Shown: one piece after another, positions 27,615 to 36,427 of the stretch
Layout of the letters: each line of letters opens with the position of its first letter
Position numbering within the stretch: position 1 is the first letter of the stretch
Assembly (NCBI RefSeq): GCF_014127485.1
Contig: NZ_CP059903.1
Location: 496,001 to 560,000 of the forward strand
Direction: 5' to 3'
Origin: Nocardioides dongkuii
Lineage (GTDB): Bacteria; Actinomycetota; Actinomycetes; Propionibacteriales; Nocardioidaceae
Length of the DNA stretch: 64,000 nt
Position numbers and translations under genes: made by a program
The notes under the pieces: model-generated
Databases searched by the model: none
Told to the model about the DNA's origin: nothing
What the model saw: the letters and a program-made list of their open reading frames with translations, nothing else

Positions 27615-27626
27615 TAGCCTCCCCGG
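27615..27626 (+). promoter_or_regulatory. leaderless-type -10 element
   Basis: TAGCCT plus six bases lead straight into the GTG at 27627, in the 38-base gap after the previous gene. Confidence 0.5.
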
Positions 27627-28379
27627 GTGATCCGGACCACGTGTGCGCGACGAGCCCTGCCCCTGCTGGTGATCGTGCTGGCCACGCTGCTGCTGCCGGT
27701 CCGGGCGGACGCGGCGCGGCCGGACGACGAGCGGCGCGCTGCGGCGTACCCCTGGCACACGCGGATCGTCGCGACGACGTTCTGGGTGGGGGAGATCTTC
27801 GACGCCGACGCCCCCGACGGCAGCCAGATGATCTCGACGTACGACGACCACTGGTACGAGAGCTACGGCGGCTGCGACGGGCGCTTCCGCCGCGGGGTGT
27901 GCACGACCGAGCGGCGGTTCGCGAAGGACGGCTGGTTCCCCCGGCGGATGACGCCGAAGCAGAACCCCTTCTACCTCGACGTGCCGTACGACGACCTCAA
28001 CGACCGGATCGGCTTCCGCCGGCGCGGCGAGGTCATCCCGTGGGCCAGCCGTCCGCGGTACGCCGCGAAGGTCGACGACCCGCAGGTCAGCCTGATGAAG
28101 AACCGCTGGGTCAAGCTCCGTTCGCGGGGGCGCACCTGCTTCGGCCAGATCCAGGACGCCGGCCCGGGTCGCTACCACGACGCCCGCTACGTCTTCGGGC
28201 GCCGGGACGCGCGGCCGGCGTCGAAGCGCTACAACAACGCCGGCATGGATGTCTCGCCCGCGCTCAACGGCTGCCTGGGCTTCCGCTCGCTGAACGGCGA
28301 CCGGGACAAGGTGAGCTGGCGGTTCATCGACGGCGGCGACGTCCCGCGCGGCCCGTGGAACCGGATCGTCACGCGCTAG
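27627..28379 (+). CDS. secreted protein, possibly double-psi beta-barrel like
   Basis: 250 residues with a signal peptide (RRALPLLVIVLATLLLPVRA, AxA near residue 29). Conserved-looking segments are YDDHWYESYGGCDGR, a PFYLDVPYDDLND stretch, GRTCFGQIQDAGPGRYHDAR, and NNAGMDVSPALNGCLGF. The DVSPA element and the central GQIQDAGP strand resemble double-psi beta-barrel proteins (RlpA/barwin-like), which often bind or cut cell-wall glycans. Four cysteines could form two disulfides. This fold call is by eye only. It ends in TAG, whose bases belong to the paaA promoter. Confidence 0.65.
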   Translation: MIRTTCARRALPLLVIVLATLLLPVRADAARPDDERRAAAYPWHTRIVATTFWVGEIFDADAPDGSQMISTYDDHWYESYGGCDGRFRRGVCTTERRFAKDGWFPRRMTPKQNPFYLDVPYDDLNDRIGFRRRGEVIPWASRPRYAAKVDDPQVSLMKNRWVKLRSRGRTCFGQIQDAGPGRYHDARYVFGRRDARPASKRYNNAGMDVSPALNGCLGFRSLNGDRDKVSWRFIDGGDVPRGPWNRIVTR

Positions 28380-28410
28380 AGTGATTACTGACCGATCGGT
28401 CGGTAATCAC
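28377..28410 (+). promoter_or_regulatory. paa operon -10 element and PaaR-type TetR operator
   Basis: TAGAGT (28377-28382) is the likely -10 box. It is followed at once by a 30-bp inverted repeat (28381-28410) with half-sites GTGATTACTGACCG and CGGTCGGTAATCAC and one mismatched pair. The repeat would cover the transcript start. It fits the actinobacterial PaaR consensus as I remember it (ACTnACCG...CGGTnAGT). The ribosome site GGGAGG follows at 28411. Confidence 0.8.
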
Positions 28411-28420
28411 GGGAGGCGCC

Positions 28421-29365
28421 ATGGCGGACCTCGAGCAGGACCTCGAGCAGGGCTTCGAGGACACCCTTGCCCGGCAGGACCGGATCGAGCCGCGCGACTG
28501 GATGCCGGAGGGCTACCGGCGCACGCTGGTGCGCCAGATCGCCCAGCACGCGCACTCCGAGGTGATCGGCATGCAGCCCGAGGGCGCGTGGATCACCCGC
28601 GCCCCGTCCCTGCGCCGCAAGCAGGTGCTGCTCGCCAAGGTGCAGGACGAGGCCGGGCACGGCCTCTACCTCTACTCCGCGGCCGAGACCCTCGGCGTCA
28701 GCCGCGACGACCTCGAGCAGCGGCTGATGAGCGGCGCCCAGAAGTACTCCTCGATCTTCAACTACCCCACCCCGTCGTACGCCGACGTCGGCACCATCGG
28801 CTGGCTCGTCGACGGCGCCGCGATCTGCAACCAGGTGCCGCTGTGCCGCACGTCGTACGGCCCCTACGGGCGGGCGATGATCCGGATCTGCAAGGAGGAG
28901 TCCTTCCACCAGCGGCAGGGCTACGAGCTGCTGATGACGATGATGCGCGGCACCGACGAGCAGCGCGCGATGGTGCAGGAGTCGGTGGACCGGTTCTGGT
29001 GGCCGGCGCTGATGATGTTCGGCCCGCCCGACACCGACTCGCCCAACTCCGCGCAGTCGATGGCCTGGGGCATCAAGCGGCACCCCAACGACGAGCTGCG
29101 GCAGCGGTTCGTGGACATGAGCGTCCCGCAGGCCGCGGCGCTCGGCGTCACCCTCCCCGACCCCGCGCTGCGGTGGAACGAGGAGCGCGGCCACCACGAC
29201 TTCGGGGAGCCCGACTGGGACGAGCTCCGTCGGGTGGTCTCCGGCGACGGGCCCTGCAACCGCGAGCGGATCGAGCACCGGCGCCGCGCCCACGAGGACG
29301 GCGCCTGGGTGCGCGAGGCCGCGCTGGCGTACGCCGCGGGCGCTGCTGGGAGTCGTGGCGCATGA
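28421..29365 (+). CDS. paaA: 1,2-phenylacetyl-CoA epoxidase, catalytic subunit A
   Basis: Di-iron oxygenase subunit that epoxidises the aromatic ring of phenylacetyl-CoA. The 314-residue protein has the ferritin-like helices with metal ligands in [20 protein letters not shown] and [16 protein letters not shown], the E-x-x-H pairs of the family. The C-terminal [11 protein letters not shown] segment is also typical. First gene of paaABCDE; GGGAGG precedes the ATG and the operator covers the promoter. The next gene begins 4 bases before its stop. Confidence 0.96.
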   Translation: MADLEQDLEQGFEDTLARQDRIEPRDWMPEGYRRTLVRQIAQHAHSEVIGMQPEGAWITRAPSLRRKQVLLAKVQDEAGHGLYLYSAAETLGVSRDDLEQRLMSGAQKYSSIFNYPTPSYADVGTIGWLVDGAAICNQVPLCRTSYGPYGRAMIRICKEESFHQRQGYELLMTMMRGTDEQRAMVQESVDRFWWPALMMFGPPDTDSPNSAQSMAWGIKRHPNDELRQRFVDMSVPQAAALGVTLPDPALRWNEERGHHDFGEPDWDELRRVVSGDGPCNRERIEHRRRAHEDGAWVREAALAYAAGAAGSRGA

Positions 29366-29646
29366 GCGGCGCCCAGCCTCTCTACGAGGTCTTCGTGCGC
29401 GCCAAGCGCGGGCTCAACCACGTGCACGTCGGCTCGCTGCACGCCGCCGACGACGCGATGGCGCTGCGGCACGCCCGCGACGTCTACACCCGGCGCAACG
29501 AGGGCGTGAGCATCTGGGTGGTCCGGGCCGACGCGGTCACCGCCTCCAGCCCCGACGAGAAGGACCCGCTGTTCGCCCCGGCCGGCGACAAGGTCTACCG
29601 GCACCCCACCTTCTACGAGATCCCCGACGATGTCCCCCACATCTGA
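29362..29646 (+). CDS. paaB: 1,2-phenylacetyl-CoA epoxidase, subunit B
   Basis: A small 94-residue subunit required for the assembled epoxidase. It shows the family pattern [20 protein letters not shown], then [20 protein letters not shown] and [14 protein letters not shown] at the end. ATG lies in an ATGA overlap with paaA; its own end overlaps paaC by 17 bases. Confidence 0.95.
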   Translation: MSGAQPLYEVFVRAKRGLNHVHVGSLHAADDAMALRHARDVYTRRNEGVSIWVVRADAVTASSPDEKDPLFAPAGDKVYRHPTFYEIPDDVPHI

Positions 29647-30481
29647 AGAGGGCGTGTACGACGGGCTGCTCGGCACCGACCCGGCGCACTGGGCGTTCGG
29701 CACCGGGTTCGCCGACCCGCTCGAGGGCATCGACCCGACGGTGCCCGACGGCGTGGACCGGGCGGCGCTCGCCGCGACCTGCCTGGCGCTCGGCGACGAC
29801 GCGCTGGTGCTCTCCCACCGGCTCTCGGAGTGGTGCAGCCGCGCCCCCGAGCTCGAGGACGACATCGCGCTCGCTAACGTCGCCCTCGACCTGCTCGGCC
29901 AGGCACGGCTGCTGCTCGCCCGCGCGGCGGTCGCCGACCCGTCGGTCGTGCCCGCGCTGCCGCCGGGGTCGCCGGTGCCCGCCGAGGACGCGCTGGCGTT
30001 CTTCCGCGCCGCCCCGGGCTTCCGCTGCTCGCGCGCCGCGGCGCTCGCCAACGGCGACTTCGCGCACACGGTCGTGCGGCTGTTCTGCTGGTCGGCGGTG
30101 CGGCTGCCGGCGCTCCAGCGGCTCGCCGCGGGAGACGACCCGGGCGCTGACCCGGTGCTGGCCGCGGTCGCCGCGAAGGGGGTCAAGGAGGTCGCCTACC
30201 ACCGCGACTGGTCCAGCCGCTGGGTGCTGACGCTCGCACGCGGCACCGAGGAGTCACGGCGCCGCACGGAGGCCGCGCTCGGCGCCCTCGCCCCGGCGTA
30301 CGACGAGCTGGTGGGCCGGCACCCCGAGGCGCGCGAGGACGCCGACCTGGCGCTCGGTCAGCTGCTGGACGCGTGCGGGCTGCCCCGCCCCAGCGGCACG
30401 CACGACCTGCCCGACGACCTGCCCGCGCTGCTCGCCGAGCTGCAGTCGGTCGCCCGCGCGCACCCGATGGCGGGGTGGTGA
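29630..30481 (+). CDS. paaC: 1,2-phenylacetyl-CoA epoxidase, structural subunit C
   Basis: A 283-residue partner of PaaA with the same helical fold but without the full di-iron ligand set. Recognisable segments are ALGDDALVLSHRLSEWCSRA, EDDIALANVALDLLGQARLL and KEVAYHRDWSSRWVLTLARG. It forms a heterodimer with PaaA. It is embedded in overlapping paa genes. Confidence 0.95.
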   Translation: MSPTSEEGVYDGLLGTDPAHWAFGTGFADPLEGIDPTVPDGVDRAALAATCLALGDDALVLSHRLSEWCSRAPELEDDIALANVALDLLGQARLLLARAAVADPSVVPALPPGSPVPAEDALAFFRAAPGFRCSRAAALANGDFAHTVVRLFCWSAVRLPALQRLAAGDDPGADPVLAAVAAKGVKEVAYHRDWSSRWVLTLARGTEESRRRTEAALGALAPAYDELVGRHPEAREDADLALGQLLDACGLPRPSGTHDLPDDLPALLAELQSVARAHPMAGW

Positions 30482-30483
30482 GC

Positions 30484-30966
30484 ATGACGACGGCGTACGA
30501 CGTGGCCGCGTCGGTGACCGACCCCGAGATGCCGATGCTGACCATCGCCGACCTCGGCGTGCTCCGCTCGGTCGAGGAGGGCCCGGACGGCGCGGTGGTG
30601 GTGACGCTGACCCCGACGTATTCCGGCTGCCCCGCGCTCGGCGTGATGCGCGACGACGTGGTGCGCCGGCTCGCCGAGGAGGGCCACCCCGACGTGCGGG
30701 TGCGGGTCGCGCTGGACCCGCCGTGGTCCAGCGACCTGATCACCGAGCGCGGCCGGGCCGCGCTCGCCGAGCACGGCGTCTCCGCGCCCGGCGCGGCACC
30801 GGCCGGGCCGGTGGCGCTCACCCTCGGCCCGTCGCGCCGCGCGGTGCGCTGCCCGCGCTGCGGGGCCGGCGCCGAGCTCACCTCGGAGTTCGGGCCGACC
30901 TCCTGCACCGCGCTGTACCGCTGCCCGGCGTGCCGCGAGCCGTTCCAGCACGTCAAGGAGATCTGA
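30484..30966 (+). CDS. paaD: phenylacetyl-CoA epoxidase assembly protein D
   Basis: 160 residues. The N-terminal half is a DUF59/MIP18 domain (VTDPEMPMLTIADLGVLRSV, PTYSGCPALGVM) of the kind used in iron-sulfur assembly. The C-terminal half is a four-cysteine zinc ribbon (RCPRCGAGAELTSEFG, later TSC and RCPACREPF). It is thought to mature the PaaE cluster or the enzyme. ATG 30484 is used; GTG 30478 is an equally placed alternative. Confidence 0.93.
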   Translation: MTTAYDVAASVTDPEMPMLTIADLGVLRSVEEGPDGAVVVTLTPTYSGCPALGVMRDDVVRRLAEEGHPDVRVRVALDPPWSSDLITERGRAALAEHGVSAPGAAPAGPVALTLGPSRRAVRCPRCGAGAELTSEFGPTSCTALYRCPACREPFQHVKEI

Positions 30967-32006
30967 TGTTCCACCCCCTGGTGGTCGACCGGGTCGAGCG
31001 GCTGACCGACGACGCGGTCGCGGTGACCTTCGCGGTGCCCGACGACCTCCGCGACACCTACGCCTTCGCGGCCGGGCAGTCGCTCACGCTCCGCCGGGTC
31101 GTCGACGGCGTCGAGCACCGCCGGTCGTACTCCATCTGCGCGCCCGTCGGCGCCGCGCCCCGGATCGGCGTCCGGGAGATTCCCGACGGGCTGTTCTCCC
31201 GCTGGCTGGTGCGCGAGGTGGCGCCCGGCGCGACCGTCGAGGTGCTGCCGCCGACCGGCCGGTGGCGCGCCGAGCCCGGCGGCCGGCACCTCTGCCTCGC
31301 GGTGGGCTCCGGCATCACCCCGCTGCTCTCGATCGCGGGCACCGCGCTGACCGGCCCGGACGCCGACGTCACGCTGGTCTACGGCAACCGCACCAGCGCG
31401 TCGGTGATGTTCGCCGAGGAGGTGGCCGACCTCAAGGACCGGTACGGCGCGCGGTTCTCGGTCGTGCACGTGCTCAGCCGCGAGCCCCGCGACGTCGAGC
31501 TGTTCTCGGGGCGGCTGGACGCCGACCGGCTGCGCCGGCTGCTGACCACGGTCGCGCCGGTCGCCGGGGTCGACCACGTGTGGGTGTGCGGTCCGTTCGC
31601 GATGGTGGTGGTCGCGCGCGAGGTGCTGGCCGAGCTGGGCGTGCCGCCCGAGCGGGTGCACGTCGAGCTGTTCCACGTCGACGAGCCGCCGCCCGACCTG
31701 GTGCGCGCCGAGGCGGTGCCGACCGGCGAGACCGCCGAGGCGACCGTGGTCCTCGACGGCCGGTCCACGACCGCGCGGGTGCCGCGCGACGTCCCCCTCC
31801 TCGACGGGCTGCAGGCGACCCGCGCCGACCTGCCGTTCGCCTGCAAGGGCGGGGTCTGCGGCACCTGCCGGGCGCTGGTGCGCGACGGCTCGGTCCGGAT
31901 GCGGCGCAACTACGCGTTGGAGCCGGCCGAGGTGGACGCGGGCTACGTGCTGACCTGCCAGGCGGTGCCGGAGACCGAGCGCGTGCTGGTGGACTTCGAT
32001 GCCTGA
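30966..32006 (+). CDS. paaE: phenylacetyl-CoA epoxidase, NADPH-dependent reductase subunit E
   Basis: Electron-transfer subunit, 346 residues. It has a ferredoxin-reductase FAD domain (AAGQSLTLRRVVDGVEHRRS, YSICAP), an NAD(P) domain (AVGSGITPLLSIAGTALTGP, HVWVCGPFAMVV), and a C-terminal plant-type 2Fe-2S domain (FACKGGVCGTCRALVRDG with a further Cys in YVLTCQAVP). The start overlaps the paaD stop by one base. The last 8 bases overlap the regulator gene. Confidence 0.95.
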   Translation: MFHPLVVDRVERLTDDAVAVTFAVPDDLRDTYAFAAGQSLTLRRVVDGVEHRRSYSICAPVGAAPRIGVREIPDGLFSRWLVREVAPGATVEVLPPTGRWRAEPGGRHLCLAVGSGITPLLSIAGTALTGPDADVTLVYGNRTSASVMFAEEVADLKDRYGARFSVVHVLSREPRDVELFSGRLDADRLRRLLTTVAPVAGVDHVWVCGPFAMVVVAREVLAELGVPPERVHVELFHVDEPPPDLVRAEAVPTGETAEATVVLDGRSTTARVPRDVPLLDGLQATRADLPFACKGGVCGTCRALVRDGSVRMRRNYALEPAEVDAGYVLTCQAVPETERVLVDFDA

Positions 32007-32625
32007 GGTCTCTGCGCGGCCCCGGCGGGGGCGCCCCGGCCACGACCAGCAGGCGGTGCTGCGGGTCGCGATCGACCTGTTCATCCGCCAGGGGTACGAC
32101 GCGACCAGCATGGGCGACCTCGCCGCGGAGCTCGGGCTGAGCAAGGCCGCGCTCTACCACCACGTCCCGGGCAAGGAGCGGCTGCTGGAGCTGGCGCTCG
32201 ACGAGGCGCTCGGCGGGCTGACCGCGCTGGTGGCCCGGGCGACCGACGACGGCGCGGAGGGGACGGCGTACGCGCGGCTGCGGCAGGTCGTCGAGGACGG
32301 CGTCCGCCTGCTGGTGGCGCACCAGCCGGCGGTCACCCTGCTGCTGCGGGTGCACGGCAACACCGAGGTGGAGCGGGCCGCGCTGGAGCGCCGGCGGTGG
32401 GTCGACGCCCGGCTCGCGGCGCTGGTCCGCGAGGCCGCCGCCGAGGGGGCGGTGCGCGACGACCTGGCGCCCGACGTGGTCTCCCGGCTGCTGTTCGGCA
32501 TGGTGAATTCGCTGGTGGAGTGGTACGACGCCGCGGGGCCGGTCGACCCCGGTGAGCTGGCCCGCGCGGTGGCGGCCGTCGCCTTCGAGGGGCTGGTCAG
32601 CCCACCGGCCGGGCGAGCGCGTTGA
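31999..32625 (+). CDS. paaR: TetR-family regulator of the paa operon
   Basis: 208 residues. The N-terminal helix-turn-helix (AIDLFIRQGYDATSMGDLAA, ELGLSKAALYHHVPGKERLL) is a classic TetR domain. The C-terminal part is an all-helical ligand pocket. Being the last gene of paaABCDE, and with a TetR-type palindrome over the paaA start, it is best read as an autoregulating repressor released by phenylacetyl-CoA, as known for PaaR. The symbol rests on this context. Its last 29 bases overlap the convergent gene end. Confidence 0.85.
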   Translation: MPEVSARPRRGRPGHDQQAVLRVAIDLFIRQGYDATSMGDLAAELGLSKAALYHHVPGKERLLELALDEALGGLTALVARATDDGAEGTAYARLRQVVEDGVRLLVAHQPAVTLLLRVHGNTEVERAALERRRWVDARLAALVREAAAEGAVRDDLAPDVVSRLLFGMVNSLVEWYDAAGPVDPGELARAVAAVAFEGLVSPPAGRAR

Positions 32626-33646
32626 CCGCGCCGCGGAAGACCGGCGGCAGCGCCCGGGCGGCGGGGACGACGGCGCGCCGGGCGAGCGGCGCGCGGGTGC
32701 CGGCGAGCAGCGCGGCGGTCAGCCAGCGGTAGCGCCGGGTCAGCCGGCGCCACTCCGCGTCGTAGCGCTGCGGGTCCCCGTCGAGGATCGCCGCGACCGC
32801 GGCCCGGGCCTGCGCGAACCCCAGCGCGAGCCCCTCGCCGGTGAGCGCGTCGACGTACCCCGCCGCGTCGCCGACCAGCAGCACCCGCCCGGCGACCCGG
32901 CAGCGCGCCTCCTGGCGCAGCGGCCCCGCGCCACGCACGTCGCTGGCGGGCTCGGCGCCGGCCAGGGCCTCCCGCAGGCCGGGCAGCATCGCCAGCCGCG
33001 CGTCGTACGACCCCTTGGTCGAGGCGAGCACGGCGACGCCGACGAGGTCGTCGGCGACCGGGGTCACGTAGGCCTCGACCTCGGGCGCCCAGTGCACCTC
33101 GACGTACGGCGACCACGGGGCCACCGCGAAGTGCCGCCGCAGCCCGAAGCGGGGCCGGTGCGCGGTGCCCACCTCGAGGCCGAGCAGGCGCCGGACGGGG
33201 GAGTGCAGCCCGTCCGCCGCGACCAGGTGCCGGGCGCGGACGCCGTCCACCCGTACGCCTTCGTCGTCCTGGCACAGCGCGCGGACCGCGCGCTGCTCGA
33301 ACCCGACGCCGGCGGCCACCGCGGCCCCGTGCAGCGCCGCGTGCAGGGTGGTACGCCGGATCCCGCGGCCCGGGCCGCGGCGGAAGTCGGCGTCCGCGCT
33401 GGCCCGGCCCGCGACGTACCGGATGCCCCGGAACGGGTGCCCCGCCGGGTCGACCCCGAGCCCCTGGAGCTCGGCCAGCGCGCCCGGCATCAGCCCCTCG
33501 CCGCACGCCTTGTCGACGGCACCGGGCCGCGGCTCCCAGACCTCCACCCGGAGGCCGGCCCGGGCGGCGTGCAGGGCGGTCACCAGGCCGGCCGGGCCGC
33601 CGCCGGCGACCAGGAGGTCGACCTCCCGGGTGCTGGCTGGGGTCAC
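32597..33646 (-). CDS. FAD-dependent hydroxylase, SrsC-like
   Basis: A 349-residue group-A flavoprotein monooxygenase/GGR-fold protein. Visible are the FAD motif LLVAGGGPAGLVTALHAARAG, the CGEGLMP loop, and RVLLVGDAAGYVDALTGEGL. Last gene of the coupled six-gene operon; its GTG start overlaps the methyltransferase stop. The order type III PKS, membrane methyltransferase, flavin hydroxylase is that of srsABC in Streptomyces griseus as I recall it. Hydroxylation of a phenolic lipid ring, perhaps to a quinone, is therefore the likely job. This is inferred, not shown. Confidence 0.85.
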   Translation of the reverse strand: MTPASTREVDLLVAGGGPAGLVTALHAARAGLRVEVWEPRPGAVDKACGEGLMPGALAELQGLGVDPAGHPFRGIRYVAGRASADADFRRGPGRGIRRTTLHAALHGAAVAAGVGFEQRAVRALCQDDEGVRVDGVRARHLVAADGLHSPVRRLLGLEVGTAHRPRFGLRRHFAVAPWSPYVEVHWAPEVEAYVTPVADDLVGVAVLASTKGSYDARLAMLPGLREALAGAEPASDVRGAGPLRQEARCRVAGRVLLVGDAAGYVDALTGEGLALGFAQARAAVAAILDGDPQRYDAEWRRLTRRYRWLTAALLAGTRAPLARRAVVPAARALPPVFRGAVNALARPVG

Positions 33647-34164
33647 GCGGCCACCGCGTGCAGGGCCCGCTCCTCGGCGCGGATCCGGACCCGGAGCAGC
33701 GCGGCGTTCGCCACGGTGAAGACGGCGGCCGCCACCCACGCGCTGTGCACCAGCGGGAGGGCCAGCCCCTCGAGCACCACGACGAGGTAGTTGGGGTGCG
33801 GGAGGAAGCGGTAGGGCCCCGAGGAGACCAGCGGCAGGCCCGGGACCACGATCACCCGGGTGTTCCACTGGTGGCCGAGGGTGCCGATGCACCACCAGCG
33901 CACGACCTGCGAGAGGACCACCAGCGCGAGCATCGTCCACCCGAGCGCGGGCAGGAACTCCCGGTCGGCGAGCCAGGCCTCGACCAGGCAGCCGACCAGC
34001 AGCCCGGTGTGGATCAGCACCATCACCGGGTAGTGGCCGCGCCCGGTCTCCACGCCGCCGCGCGCGAACGCCCAGGCCGCGTTGCGCTGGGAGACCACGA
34101 GCTCGGCGACCCGCTCCAGGCCGACGAGCAGGATCAGGACCGTGAACAGCGCCTCGCTGCTCAT
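33643..34164 (-). CDS. isoprenylcysteine carboxyl methyltransferase (ICMT) family membrane protein
   Basis: 173 residues with about four membrane segments and the ICMT/phospholipid methyltransferase C-terminal block (TRVIVVPGLPLVSSGPYRFL, then PHPNYLVVVLEG), which binds S-adenosylmethionine. It is sandwiched between the type III PKS and the FAD hydroxylase by 4-base overlaps on both sides. In such clusters this family methylates a phenolic or acid oxygen of a membrane-bound lipid, not a protein. Confidence 0.88.
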   Translation of the reverse strand: MSSEALFTVLILLVGLERVAELVVSQRNAAWAFARGGVETGRGHYPVMVLIHTGLLVGCLVEAWLADREFLPALGWTMLALVVLSQVVRWWCIGTLGHQWNTRVIVVPGLPLVSSGPYRFLPHPNYLVVVLEGLALPLVHSAWVAAAVFTVANAALLRVRIRAEERALHAVAA

Positions 34165-35237
34165 GCCGCCGCCCGGAGCAGCACCAGCTCGGAGCAGAAG
34201 CCGGGGCCCATCGCCAGCATCAGGCCGTACGAGCCGGGCCGTGGTGGCCGGTCGGCGAGGGTGTCGGCGAGGACGTGCAGCACCGACGCGGAGGACAGGT
34301 TGCCGATCCGGCGCAGCGAGTCCCAGGTCATCCCGAGCGCCTCGCGGTCCACCTCGAGCGCGTCCTCGAGCGCCTCGAGCACCTTGGGGCCGCCGGGGTG
34401 CGCGACGTACCACTCGATGTCGTCGTGGCCGAGGTCGTGGTCGGCGAGGAACCGCCGCACGTCCTCGCCGACGTACCGGCGGACGACGTCGGGGACCTGG
34501 CTGTCCAGGACGATCTTGAGCCCGCCGGCGCCGACGTCCCAGCCCATGGTGCGCTCGGAGTCGGGGTAGAGCCGGCTGCGGCTGGCGAGCACCTCGGGCT
34601 GCGGCGCGTCGCCGGTGGCGAGCTGGGCGGCGCGGCGGGCGCCGACCGCGACCACCGCGGCGGTGCCGTCCCCGAAGAGCCCGCTGGCCACGAGGTTGGC
34701 GACCGAGGTGTCGTCGCGCTGGAGGGTGAGCGAGCACAGCTCGACGCTCATCAGCACCGCGACGGCGTCCGGGTGCCCGACGAGGTAGTCGTGCAGCCGG
34801 GCGACGCCGGCGGCCCCGGCGACGCAGCCGAGGCCGACGATCGGCACCCGGACCACGTCGTCGCGCATGCCGGTGAGCGCGGCGACCCGGGCGTCGAGGG
34901 AGGGTACGGCGAGGCCCGTGACGGTCGCGGAGACCAGCAGGTCCACGTCGTCCGGTGCGAGGTCGACGGCCTTGAGCGCGTCGACGACGGCGCGGGCCCC
35001 GAGCTGGACGCCCGCGGCGATGAACGCGTCGTTGGAGGCGCCGAAGTCGCCGAGGCCGGCGTACTCCTCCAGCGGGATCGCGGTGTGCCGGGTCTCCACG
35101 CAGGCGTTCCGGTGGAACCGGTCGACGACCGCGCGGTTGACGTTCTCGCCCATCATGATGGCGGCGAAGGAGTCGGTGATCTGCTCCTGCGGGTAGCAGT
35201 GCTCGGGCAGGGCGCCTCGGACGCTCAGGATGCGCAT
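34161..35237 (-). CDS. type III polyketide synthase
   Basis: A 358-residue homodimeric chalcone/alkylresorcinol-synthase-type enzyme. The catalytic triad is complete: Cys138 in VGLGCVAGAAG, His280 in YVAHPGGPK and Asn313 in RIGNLSSAS, with normal spacing. The C-terminal MLAMGPGFCSELVLL is the GFGPG-region equivalent. Bacterial members condense a fatty acyl-CoA with malonyl-CoA into alkylresorcinols, alkylpyrones or related rings. ATG 35237 is chosen for its spacing to GAGGAGAG; ATG 35243, two codons upstream, would give a TGA overlap with the previous gene. Confidence 0.95.
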   Translation of the reverse strand: MRILSVRGALPEHCYPQEQITDSFAAIMMGENVNRAVVDRFHRNACVETRHTAIPLEEYAGLGDFGASNDAFIAAGVQLGARAVVDALKAVDLAPDDVDLLVSATVTGLAVPSLDARVAALTGMRDDVVRVPIVGLGCVAGAAGVARLHDYLVGHPDAVAVLMSVELCSLTLQRDDTSVANLVASGLFGDGTAAVVAVGARRAAQLATGDAPQPEVLASRSRLYPDSERTMGWDVGAGGLKIVLDSQVPDVVRRYVGEDVRRFLADHDLGHDDIEWYVAHPGGPKVLEALEDALEVDREALGMTWDSLRRIGNLSSASVLHVLADTLADRPPRPGSYGLMLAMGPGFCSELVLLRAAA

Positions 35238-35239
35238 GG

Positions 35240-36427
35240 TCATCTCTCCTCGACAGGCTCGACAGGCTGGGGCGACGGGTGGGTTCGCGCGGCGGGGCGC
35301 CGCAGCGACCCGGCCAGGCCGCGGACGACGGCGGGGGTGATCCGGCCCCGGGCCAGGCCCAGCTCGACCAGGTCGTCGAAGACGCGCTGGTCGCGGGCGG
35401 CGGCGCGCAGCCCCGCCTCCAGGACCGCGCCGTGGCCGGTCAGCCGGGCGGCCGCGGCGGTGTGCCGCAGGTGGGGGAGCAGGTGCGAGCGGGCTGCGCG
35501 CACGTAGCGCCGCCCCGCGGTCGCCGGGGCGCCGTCGGCGACGGCGGCCGCGGCGGCCCGGCCGGCGGCGATGCCGGTGGCGACCGCGTAGTAGATGCCC
35601 TCCCCGGTCAGCGGGTTGACCAGCCCCGCGGCGTCGCCGACCAGCAGCACCCGGCCCGAGGGCGGCCGCCAGCGCGCCCCGGAGAGCGGCAGGTGGTGGC
35701 CGGTCCAGCCCTCGCCGCCGGTGGTGGAGCCGGGCAGCAGCTCCTCGAGGGACGCGAGCAGGTCGGCCCGTCGGGGCGCCGCGCGGCCGTCGTGGAGGAC
35801 CTCGCCGTACCCGACGTTCGCGAGGCCGTCGCCGCGGTCGAAGGACCAGGCGTACGACGGCTGCCGGCGGGTGCCGAAGACGATCACCTGGGCGCCGGCG
35901 CGGCCCGACGGCGTGGGGGCGTAGCCGCGGAGCGCCAGCGCGGTGCGGGCGTGGGTGACGCCGAGGCCGCGGCGCACGGCCGACCGGGCGCCGTCGGCGC
36001 CCACGACCACCGACGCGTCCAGCTCGCCGTCGAGGAGCACGGAGTCGGGGTGGGTGGCGACCTCGCGGACCCGGTGCCGGACCAGCACAGCCCCGGCGCG
36101 GCAGGCCGCGTCGACCAGCCGGGCGTCGAGCACGCGCCGGGGGACGACGTACGACGGGCGCGTCATGGTGCGGTCCACCTCGTGGTCGTCGCGGGCCAGC
36201 CGCAGCCGCGAGACCGGGACCCGGTCGTCGAGCAGGCCGGTCACGCCGACCTCGGCGAGCCGGTCCAGGACGTGCGGCGCGACGCCGTCGCCGCAGGCCT
36301 TGTCGCGGGGGAAGTCGGCGCGGTCGAGCAGCGCCACCCGCAGCCCCGGGTCGGCGTGCAGCGCGCCGAGCGCGGCCGCCGCCCCGGCGGGCCCGGCGCC
36401 GACGACGGCGAGGTCCCAGGTGGCCAT
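35240..36427 (-). CDS. geranylgeranyl-reductase-family FAD oxidoreductase
   Basis: 395 residues with a GGR/PHBH-type FAD fold: DLAVVGAGPAGAAAALGAL at the N-terminus, FPRDKACGDGVAPHVLDRL with the conserved CGDG loop, GADGARSAVRRGL, and LLVGDAAGLVNPLTGEGIYY. This CGDG pattern is typical of enzymes that saturate isoprenoid chains or oxidise quinol-type lipids. Located between the UbiA gene and the PKS gene, it may reduce the prenyl tail or act on the prenylated ring. The start overlaps the UbiA stop. Confidence 0.88.
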   Translation of the reverse strand: MATWDLAVVGAGPAGAAAALGALHADPGLRVALLDRADFPRDKACGDGVAPHVLDRLAEVGVTGLLDDRVPVSRLRLARDDHEVDRTMTRPSYVVPRRVLDARLVDAACRAGAVLVRHRVREVATHPDSVLLDGELDASVVVGADGARSAVRRGLGVTHARTALALRGYAPTPSGRAGAQVIVFGTRRQPSYAWSFDRGDGLANVGYGEVLHDGRAAPRRADLLASLEELLPGSTTGGEGWTGHHLPLSGARWRPPSGRVLLVGDAAGLVNPLTGEGIYYAVATGIAAGRAAAAAVADGAPATAGRRYVRAARSHLLPHLRHTAAAARLTGHGAVLEAGLRAAARDQRVFDDLVELGLARGRITPAVVRGLAGSLRRPAARTHPSPQPVEPVEER

